Assembly: GCA_937949725.1 (NCBI GenBank)
Contig: CALECT010000189.1
Span: 1-32,837 of the forward strand
DNA from: an uncultured Pseudanabaenaceae cyanobacterium
GTDB lineage: Bacteria; Cyanobacteriota; Cyanobacteriia; PCC-9006; JAAUQQ01
Reading direction: 5' to 3'
Length of the DNA: 32,837 nucleotides
Shown here piece by piece: positions 1 to 5,817 of this stretch (positions are counted from its first letter, which is position 1; every line of letters begins with the position of its first letter). The notes under the pieces are model-generated. The model searched no databases. It was not told the DNA's origin and was given only the letters and a program-made list of their open reading frames with translations. A program made the position numbers and the translations under genes.

Positions 1-16
1 GGTTTTGCATCAGGTT

Positions 17-40
17 CCCTTGCTCCTTTAGGAGTAAGGG
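17..40. terminator. Stem-loop before the first gene
   Basis: CCCTTGCTCC (17-26) and GGAGTAAGGG (31-40) form a 10-bp stem, with one G-U pair, around a TTTA loop. It may terminate a gene lying to the left of the window. No T-run follows on the plus strand, so a leader hairpin for the next gene is equally possible. Confidence 0.4.
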
Positions 41-61
41 CTAGGGAAAGAGGTCGGCTGT

Positions 62-748
62 TTGGATGTCGAACTCAGGTTCAGGTTAGGCGAGGCCCTG
101 CCCAAGCCAATAGACTACCCTCGATATTTTTGGACTCTCCCCTCCGTGACTGACCCCAATCGCCCCAGTACTGAACTCCCAATCTTGGAGCGCTCCCAAA
201 TATTGATTGGTATTGCCGTGACGGCAGTTGTGCTGATGGCGATCGCCCGGTTCATCCAGTGGCTCGGCAATGTACCGCTGTGGGACTGGCAATGGGACAG
301 TGAAACACTTCTGGTGGGAGTTGCACTGGGGCTGGCAATTACGGTGGCCAGCCTAACGCTGTATTACCTCTGGCCTGCCTATCGCAACAGTGCCAAGGTC
401 TATTTGAATATGGTGCTGGAGCCGCTGGTGTTGCCCGATATCCTTTGGCTGGGGTTGCTGCCGGGGCTAAGTGAGGAGCTGCTGTTTCGCGGGGTGTTGC
501 TGCCTGCCTTGGGGGGTGGGGCTGTGGCGATCGTAATTTCGGGCATCGGCTTTGGCTTTTCCCATATGAGCGGCAAGTCCCAATGGCCCTATGCGGCTTG
601 GGCTTCGGTGGTGGGGATTGTTTTCGGGGTTGCAGCAGTGGTGACGGGCAATTTGCTGGTGCCAGTGATTGCCCATATCGTGGCTAATTTGCTGTCTTCG
701 ACCTTCTGGAAGCTGACGAACCAGACTGAGGCTGGGGAAGGGGCTTAG
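62..748 (+). CDS. CPBP family intramembrane metalloprotease (Abi/CAAX-protease type)
   Basis: Predicted 228-residue membrane protein with several hydrophobic helices (about 47-65, 83-103, 124-137, 150-167, 176-196 and 198-215). The family signature is present: the EELLFRG motif with glutamates 138-139 and Arg143, a histidine in FGFSHM (His168), and a third motif around His205 and Asn209. CPBP enzymes are intramembrane proteases related to CAAX-prenyl endopeptidases; bacterial members act in bacteriocin immunity, protein maturation or unknown roles. In cyanobacteria most are uncharacterised, and the substrate here is unknown. The TTG start at 62 has an AAAGAGG ribosome-binding sequence at 47-53, 8 bases upstream, which favours it although TTG is rare. 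A small unknown gene begins 9 bp after the stop and is probably co-transcribed. The family call is firm; the physiological role is open. Confidence 0.85.
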   Translation: MDVELRFRLGEALPKPIDYPRYFWTLPSVTDPNRPSTELPILERSQILIGIAVTAVVLMAIARFIQWLGNVPLWDWQWDSETLLVGVALGLAITVASLTLYYLWPAYRNSAKVYLNMVLEPLVLPDILWLGLLPGLSEELLFRGVLLPALGGGAVAIVISGIGFGFSHMSGKSQWPYAAWASVVGIVFGVAAVVTGNLLVPVIAHIVANLLSSTFWKLTNQTEAGEGA

Positions 749-757
749 CAAAAATCA

Positions 758-1042
758 ATGCGTCGTGAAATCCACCTCAAAAAGATCTACTCACAGCTTT
801 GTTCTATTACAGATGACGGTATGCACTTGGAAGTGCTGCCAGCAAATGACGATGGAAGTCCAATCCATAGCGCTCCAGAGCTAATCACAATTAGGGCTGA
901 CAAAGGCGACGCACGGAAGTTCGTTGTCTATTCATATTCAGGAGAAATGATAAGCATCCCGCTCAGCGAGATTGAACGGGCGATCACCCTCGCAAAGCAA
1001 AACGTCCATTCCGAAGACTTTTATCCGTACCCAGAAGCTTAA
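758..1042 (+). CDS. Small protein of unknown function downstream of the CPBP protease
   Basis: A 94-residue ORF starting at ATG 758, 9 bp after the CPBP gene stop, so the two could be one transcript. I do not recognise the family. The product is soluble-looking, mixed-charge, with no signal peptide or membrane segment, and has an alternating hydrophobic pattern in the middle (LITIRADKG, then KFVVYSYSG) suggesting beta strands followed by a helix (SEIERAITLAKQN). Its end (1042) is 4 bp from the end of the convergent Uma2-like gene, so the two transcripts would run into each other. Real coding is supported by length, tight packing and protein-like composition, but there is no homology evidence from reading alone. 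Confidence 0.55.
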   Translation: MRREIHLKKIYSQLCSITDDGMHLEVLPANDDGSPIHSAPELITIRADKGDARKFVVYSYSGEMISIPLSEIERAITLAKQNVHSEDFYPYPEA

Positions 1043-1046
1043 AGAC

Positions 1047-1631
1047 TTAAAGAGATGCGAGGAACGCATTCACAGCATCATACTGATCGGCCATGCGCGA
1101 GTGATATTCAAGGCTGCGAATCTCTAAATCCGGCAGCAGCTCGCTCTGACTGATTAACTCATAACCAGTAGATCGCAGGGCATGGACCTCAATCACTCCA
1201 TCCTCCCAAAACCAAACCTCCTGCACTCCAATACGGCGATAAATCTCTAAGACTTCAATGCCACCACTGCCCACTGTCACTTCAATCGCTAAATCTGGAA
1301 TAGGCTTTCGTTGGCCAAGGCAATAGGATTCATCGGGCTCTTTTCGAGCTCCCAACTCTTTTACACCGATCGTTGTGCTGCCATTGCCATAAAAGCGAAT
1401 CTGCTCGCGTCGAAGATAAGCTTGTACCAGCAAATCCAAAGTCTTGCGCTGCTCTTCTGCTTCTGCTGCTACAAGCGTAGTTAACTCCAGCGCTCCATCC
1501 AAGTAGGTGATGCGAGCCCTTGTTCCAGCTAGTTTTTTATCTAATGCTTCTAGCTCAGCCCAAGAGACATCTTGGAATCGAACAGCATCAGAGCTCGGTA
1601 GGAAGCGATCGCACGCTAGCCAGTCCGCCAT
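1047..1631 (-). CDS. Uma2 family (DUF820) PD-(D/E)XK endonuclease-like protein
   Basis: A 194-residue protein if started at ATG 1631 (MADWLACDRF). The open frame extends to 1667, but that extension runs into the inverted repeat that follows moeB, so the internal ATG is preferred. Family features are the RITYLDGALEL segment with an early acidic residue (Glu49), the PDLAIEV core (Asp113, Glu117) and the following SGGIEVLEIYRR and VQEVWFWE blocks. Uma2/DUF820 proteins are abundant in cyanobacteria, with a restriction-endonuclease-like fold and mostly unknown biology. From memory, family members usually have lysine in the block after the core (GIDKLEIY); here the aligned residue appears to be valine (127), so catalytic competence is doubtful. 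No methyltransferase or other partner is adjacent. Confidence 0.85.
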   Translation of the reverse strand: MADWLACDRFLPSSDAVRFQDVSWAELEALDKKLAGTRARITYLDGALELTTLVAAEAEEQRKTLDLLVQAYLRREQIRFYGNGSTTIGVKELGARKEPDESYCLGQRKPIPDLAIEVTVGSGGIEVLEIYRRIGVQEVWFWEDGVIEVHALRSTGYELISQSELLPDLEIRSLEYHSRMADQYDAVNAFLASL

Positions 1632-1660
1632 AAAAGCTAAGCACGACAGGACAATCAGCC

Positions 1661-1700
1661 AGAGCAACCTCTCAAGCCACTGAGCAAAAGAGGTTGCTCT
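1661..1700 (-). terminator. Inverted repeat after moeB, probable terminator
   Basis: AGAGCAACCTCT (1661-1672) and AGAGGTTGCTCT (1689-1700) are a perfect 12-bp inverted repeat with a 16-base loop. It lies 8 bp beyond the moeB stop and before the Uma2 start, both on the minus strand. A T-run is lacking, so termination may be Rho-dependent or weak. Confidence 0.55.
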
Positions 1701-1708
1701 TCGGTGGG

Positions 1709-2980
1709 CTAGTAAGTCGGCACGGAGGAATCCACCTCATTGCTCCAAGCGGTAATCCCGCCCGTCACATTTGTGCCATCAATGCCATGCTCCTTGAGAA
1801 TGGCCAGAGCCTTGGCCGATCGCCCACCCATCTTGCAATGAGCGATTAACTTCTGGCCATTCAAGGCAGCCTTAACCTGCGCCACACCGTCGCCATTCTC
1901 GATATCTGGCAATGGAATCAGAACTGACCCCGGAATCTTAGCAATCTCATACTCATTGGGATTGCGCACATCCAATAATAAAAAGTTCTCAGCACCGCTA
2001 TCAATCAGCGCCTTCAGCTCAGTCACCGTCATTTCTTCAATCATGCTTTTAGCCTCTGCTTCCGCAGCGGCGGCTTGGGGGATACCGCAGAACTCATGGT
2101 AATCAATCAGCTTATCGATTACCGGACAATCGGGATTGGGCTGTAGCTTCAGCTCCCGAAAGTTCATCTTCAAGGAATCGTAGAGCATCAAGCGACCACT
2201 CAGGCTAGTGCCTTTACCCAGGATTAGCTTGACCGTTTCCGTCGCCTGAATCACGCCAATAATGCCGGGCAAAATGCCCAACACTCCACCTTCCGCGCAG
2301 GAAGGCACTAGACCTGGTGGCGGCGGCTCAGGATAGAGGTCACGGTAATTTGGCCCCGGCAAACTGTCGTCGTAGATCCAGTCTTTTTTCCTTTTGCGTC
2401 GATCCGCTTTCTCTTCGCTGCTCAGGGCGTCCCAGCCCTCGGGACGTTTCCACCCCCCCTTAGCATTGAAGACGCTAGCTTGGCCTTCAAAGCGAAAAAT
2501 AGAACCATAAATATTGGGCTTGTCTAACAGCACACAAGCATCGTTCACGAGATAACGGGTAGGGAAATTATCGGTTCCATCGACAACGATGTCATAGGGC
2601 TCCAAGATCTCCAGGGCATTCTGGGAGCTAAGGGCCGTTTCATAGAGATCAACCTGGCAGTGGGGATTGATCTCATGGATTCGATGCTTGGCCGATTCAA
2701 TCTTGGGTTTGCCGACCCAAGACGTTCCATGAATCACCTGTCGCTGAAGGTTGGAATAGTCCACGACATCAAAATCAACGATGCCAATGCGACCAATCCC
2801 CGCAGCAGCCAAGTACAGGATCAGCGGAGAGCCCAATCCTCCCGTTCCCACGCAAAGGACGCTGGCTGCCTTGAGTCGCTTTTGCCCCTCAACCCCCACT
2901 TCAGGCAGGATGAGGTGCCGTGAGTAGCGGGCGTAGTCATCCTGGGTGAGTTCAATATTATGGGTATCTAGGTTGAGCAT
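1709..2980 (-). CDS. moeB: MoeB-type adenylyltransferase fused to a rhodanese domain
   Basis: E1-like protein that would adenylate the C-terminal glycine of a small sulfur carrier (MoaD or ThiS/Urm1-like), with a C-terminal rhodanese domain to supply sulfur for molybdopterin synthesis or related thiolation. From ATG 2980 it is 423 residues; the upstream extension to 3043 is not needed, because family proteins begin close to this methionine. Visible features are the nucleotide loop GTGGLGSP (residues 46-53), the DGTDNFPTR segment, PSCAEGG with Cys228, and the rhodanese loop HCKMGGRSA with active Cys382. The two CxxC zinc motifs of E. coli MoeB are absent, as in the cyanobacterial form I recall. 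Odd: about 32 very charged residues (177-208) interrupt the conserved stretch before PNYRDLYPEP. Neighbours are unrelated in function. Confidence 0.9.
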   Translation of the reverse strand: MLNLDTHNIELTQDDYARYSRHLILPEVGVEGQKRLKAASVLCVGTGGLGSPLILYLAAAGIGRIGIVDFDVVDYSNLQRQVIHGTSWVGKPKIESAKHRIHEINPHCQVDLYETALSSQNALEILEPYDIVVDGTDNFPTRYLVNDACVLLDKPNIYGSIFRFEGQASVFNAKGGWKRPEGWDALSSEEKADRRKRKKDWIYDDSLPGPNYRDLYPEPPPPGLVPSCAEGGVLGILPGIIGVIQATETVKLILGKGTSLSGRLMLYDSLKMNFRELKLQPNPDCPVIDKLIDYHEFCGIPQAAAAEAEAKSMIEEMTVTELKALIDSGAENFLLLDVRNPNEYEIAKIPGSVLIPLPDIENGDGVAQVKAALNGQKLIAHCKMGGRSAKALAILKEHGIDGTNVTGGITAWSNEVDSSVPTY

Positions 2981-3380
2981 GGTGTGGCGATACAAATGCC
3001 GGATAGACAGGGCCCATTTTTTGAAGCGATCGCAACAAACCACCGTTCAGACCCACCCCGATGAAATCCCCCCGATTCCCATCAATTAAACCGTAGGGAC
3101 GAACCGCTGTTCGCCCACAGAGGGTTTAGGGGGAAAGCCATGAGGACTTGGTGTTATTTTATTTTTGCGTGAAAAGAGCAGGATAGGGAGAATGCCTGGG
3201 GATCTCAGGGAATTGTTAGATTTGTGCAGATGGGATGTGGCTTCGCCGTTCCCTTAAGCCGAAGCTCGTCGAGCCTTGTGCTGACAGCGCTTGACCGAGT
3301 CTATCCACAGCTCCACACGACTGAAGAATCAGGGTCAAGCCAGGCTAGCTAAGCACCAGGCCAGCTAGCCAGACCTTTAC
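2981..3380. other. Non-coding gap between moeB and the DUF3747 gene
   Basis: About 400 bp with no convincing gene. It must hold the moeB promoter (minus strand), which I cannot place. It contains a HIP1 site near 3027, a degenerate palindromic repeat at 3093-3118 (listed separately) and an inverted repeat GGCTAGCT (3343-3350) / AGCTAGCC (3363-3370) just past the stop of the DUF3747 gene, which could act as its terminator although no T-run follows. Confidence 0.5.
3093..3118. repeat. Degenerate palindromic intergenic repeat
   Basis: GTAGGGACGAAC (3093-3104) and GTTCGCCCAC (3109-3118) flank CGCT and form an imperfect palindrome. It resembles the dispersed GTAGGGGCGAAC...GTTCGCCCCTAC-type palindromes that I recall as common in cyanobacterial genomes. 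It is the only copy I noticed in this window, so its repeat status rests on that recollection. Confidence 0.45.
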
Positions 3381-4049
3381 CTACAGCTGCCCAAAATTCA
3401 GCGCCCCATGGCCCGCATTCCAGCGGGGCTGATCTGCATCTGGCTCTCGAATGGAAATGGGACTAATCCCCCCATCTGACTGTAACGGATCACCAATTTG
3501 GGCCAGGGTTTGGTCCGTGGTCAGGTACAAATGCTTCAAAGCCTGGCCCTTGTAGACTCGCTGAGTCAGCTTCCAGCCCGGCAACAGCTCAATCTTGGCA
3601 AAGTCTTCAGCCCCATGACTCCGACCAATGAGCAAACTCGCCTCACCTTTAGTTTCTGGCTTCCCCAACAGCAATAGCTCGCCATTGTGCTCAACGATCT
3701 TGAGCTGGTAGTACCAGTTCAAATCCTTGCCAGCAACGCGAATAGAATAGCCACCTGCATTGGAGCGATAGTCACAGAGTCCTCGTGAATCAAAGTCCAA
3801 CATCACGGGATCAATCAACGTCGGCGCATTACCTTGCTCTTTCCAGCAGGCGTCTTGATCTCCCAGTTCTTCGAGAATCACCAGCCGACGATTGCCCTGG
3901 CGACGGTCCGGTGTCGCCATCAGGACATAGTCATCTTGATCAATATTCTGCTGGGAGAAGCGGTAGCTCGCCTGGGCAGGGGCACTGAAGCTTGGGGATA
4001 GCAATAAAGGTATAGAGATCGCAGCAGGCAAGAAGCGCAAGAAACTCAT
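3381..4049 (-). CDS. Secreted DUF3747 domain protein
   Basis: A 222-residue protein with an N-terminal signal peptide (hydrophobic residues 7-22, probable cleavage after the APAQA region around 27), so probably periplasmic or outer-membrane associated. The body follows the cyanobacterial DUF3747 pattern as I recall it: a glutamine- and aspartate-rich start of the mature protein, LVILEELGDQDACWKE, IDPVMLDFDSRGLCDYRS, GGYSIRVAGKDL, then LLGKPETKGEASLLIGR and a C-terminal LTQRVYKGQALKHLYLTTD block. Two cysteines (in DACW and GLCDY) could form a disulfide. Function is unknown; related proteins sometimes carry SLH or other surface domains, but none is visible here. It stands alone between long non-coding stretches. 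The family call is fairly firm. Confidence 0.8.
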   Translation of the reverse strand: MSFLRFLPAAISIPLLLSPSFSAPAQASYRFSQQNIDQDDYVLMATPDRRQGNRRLVILEELGDQDACWKEQGNAPTLIDPVMLDFDSRGLCDYRSNAGGYSIRVAGKDLNWYYQLKIVEHNGELLLLGKPETKGEASLLIGRSHGAEDFAKIELLPGWKLTQRVYKGQALKHLYLTTDQTLAQIGDPLQSDGGISPISIREPDADQPRWNAGHGALNFGQL

Positions 4050-4310
4050 GGATACGGCCTAGAGGAGGAATGAGAAGTCAGTGTTCTGGGGAGCAACAGT
4101 TCACTGACCTCCTAACTTCAGTATCCAGAGGTATCTTTTTTTATCAGTACAAAACCAAGCTGCCCTAACTTGTGCGTGACCCGGCGAAAGCAACCTAAAT
4201 ACCATCTAGTTCAGAGAGGCATTAGGTTTCCAGTCATCAAAATTGCTAAAGATTTTTTATTTTTTTGTAGAAATATTGCGGCAACGCAGCAGTGACTACT
4301 GCAACCTCAA

Positions 4311-5183
4311 CTATTGCAAAAGCTGATTGATCATTTGATTCGCCTGGCTCGCATAGCCCCCCCCAAATAAATTGAAGTGATTGAGGATGTGATAGAGGTT
4401 GTAGAGCGTTTTGCGTTGTTTGTAGCCAGGGGCTAGGGGCCAGGTTTCTTCGTAGGCTTGGTAGAAGGCTGAGGGGAAGGCTCCGAAGAGCTCCGTCATG
4501 GCCAGGTCCACTTCGCGATCGCCGTAATAGGCCGCCGGGTCAAAAATCACTGGCTCGCCATCTGCCGTCACCGCCGCATTGCCAGACCAGAGGTCTCCAT
4601 GAACAAGAGATGGCTCGGGCTCATGACCATCCAGTAGCATCAGGATTTGGTCTAAAAGGCGATCGCCCTTTTCAAACCGCCCGCCCCGCCGAGCCGCCAG
4701 CTTGAGCTGATAGCCAATGCGATGCTCTGTCCAGAACTCCGCCCAGCTCTGGGTCCAGCCATTGATTTGAGGTGTATCGCCGATGGTATTGTTGCGGTCC
4801 CAGCCAAAGCCTTGGTCGCTAATGGCCAGCCGATGCAGCCGTGCGAGCTGTCGCCCCATCTCTGCCCAGCTCTCGCTGCCACTGCGACCACTGAGGTCCA
4901 AGTCTTCCATGACGATAAAGCTATTGCTGCTGGTGCTGCCATGGCAAATGGGCCGAGGCACTCGGATCGCTTGGGCTGCCGCCATTTGCTTGAGCCCCAG
5001 GGCTTCGGCTGCAAACATGGCTTCTGCTCCGGCGCTGTTGACCTTGACGAAGTAGCTTTGGCCATGGCCGTTACTGATGCGATAGGCCTGGTTGATGCAG
5101 CCACCACCGATGGAAGTACGATCTACAACTTCAAAATCTTGACCCGTGACTTGGCGAATCTGCTGGGCAATTTCGGTCCACAT
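4311..5183 (-). CDS. Fructosamine kinase family protein
   Basis: A 290-residue protein from ATG 5183; a TTG two codons upstream is possible but unnecessary. It belongs to the FN3K/APH-like kinase fold: a nucleotide-loop region GGGCINQAYR (about 27-36), an ATP-contacting lysine in SYFVKVN (about 47), a hinge FIVMEDLDLSG, the catalytic loop VHGDLWSGN (Asp197) and the metal-binding FDPAAYYGDREVD (Asp215). Fructosamine kinases phosphorylate sugar amines on glycated proteins (at the 3-OH carbon), leading to their breakdown and repair of the protein; cyanobacterial members are often annotated as phosphotransferases with unproven substrate. Length fits the family (about 290). The gene stands alone, with a T-rich stretch downstream (4246-4270 in minus-strand sense) that may help termination. 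Confidence 0.9.
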   Translation of the reverse strand: MWTEIAQQIRQVTGQDFEVVDRTSIGGGCINQAYRISNGHGQSYFVKVNSAGAEAMFAAEALGLKQMAAAQAIRVPRPICHGSTSSNSFIVMEDLDLSGRSGSESWAEMGRQLARLHRLAISDQGFGWDRNNTIGDTPQINGWTQSWAEFWTEHRIGYQLKLAARRGGRFEKGDRLLDQILMLLDGHEPEPSLVHGDLWSGNAAVTADGEPVIFDPAAYYGDREVDLAMTELFGAFPSAFYQAYEETWPLAPGYKQRKTLYNLYHILNHFNLFGGGYASQANQMINQLLQ

Positions 5184-5330
5184 GGGCAAAAAGCTGTGAC
5201 AAAGTTGAAGGAAGCGAGAGAGCCTATCTATTGAATTGTCTCAGAGTCCTTTAGCTCAGTCCATTCGCAGTCGTCCATCGGTGTCTCACGCTCTAGCTTT
5301 AGTCTCTTTCTGTTTAGGCCGGCTGTACGA

Positions 5331-5670
5331 GTGTGCCGAATAGCAGATTTGTACGCGGATAAGCTCAATCGGTTGGCTGTCGAGAATCTGCGGGAATTGC
5401 CCCATAACGTTTTGACGAGGCAAGCGGCGGATCATCGAGAAACTGCTGACCCGGAGGTATTAGCGTTGGCAACGGAGTGAGGAGCAGGCGGTAATGACGC
5501 TAAATCGTAAAGATTTTATTCGGTTGCGTCGGGAGAATCCTGAACCTGGTGGGATTGTGGCTTGTAAGGAGGATACAGATTGACAGCAGCTGGCAACAAA
5601 TGTGCATGAGCCGGTAGTGCAGAACGAGCCGCTAGCCAGAAAGCTGAGTCGGTTGCAGAGGAAGAGTTAA
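5331..5670 (+). pseudogene. Decayed DUF5615 family (PIN-like toxin) gene
   Basis: Reading from about 5343 gives ADLYADKLNRLAVENLREL and then EVLALATE before a stop at 5478-5480. Shifting by one base there continues as EQAVMTLNRKDFIRLRREN, then GGIVACKEDTD, an in-frame TGA at 5581-5583, then QQLATNVHE, ending at 5670. Joined, this follows the DUF5615 pattern as I recall it (LYADE... near the N-terminus, AVLTLNRRDFIRLH, GIIVC, DxDF, LAxRIH). DUF5615 is the predicted PIN-like ribonuclease toxin of small toxin-antitoxin pairs, usually next to a DUF433 antitoxin. I see no antitoxin gene upstream (5190-5330). One frameshift and one nonsense codon make it a remnant. The true start is lost; 5331 (GTG) is only the earliest plausible codon. 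It lies directly before the macrodomain fusion gene. Confidence 0.75.
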
Positions 5671-5817
5671 GGCTACTGGGCATATCAAAATGTGCAAAAG
5701 CTTTAGAGTCACTGGCATTTCCTGAGGAGATACAGAGAGGAAGCCCCTCTGTAGATAGGTTGAATTATCTTTTGGGAATTCTAAAGAAAATCTAATGTTC
5801 CTAAGGATTCTGATACT

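Noticed and set aside
4722..5234. 170-codon plus-strand ORF over the fructosamine kinase gene
   Set aside because: Antisense shadow; the minus-strand protein has complete kinase motifs.
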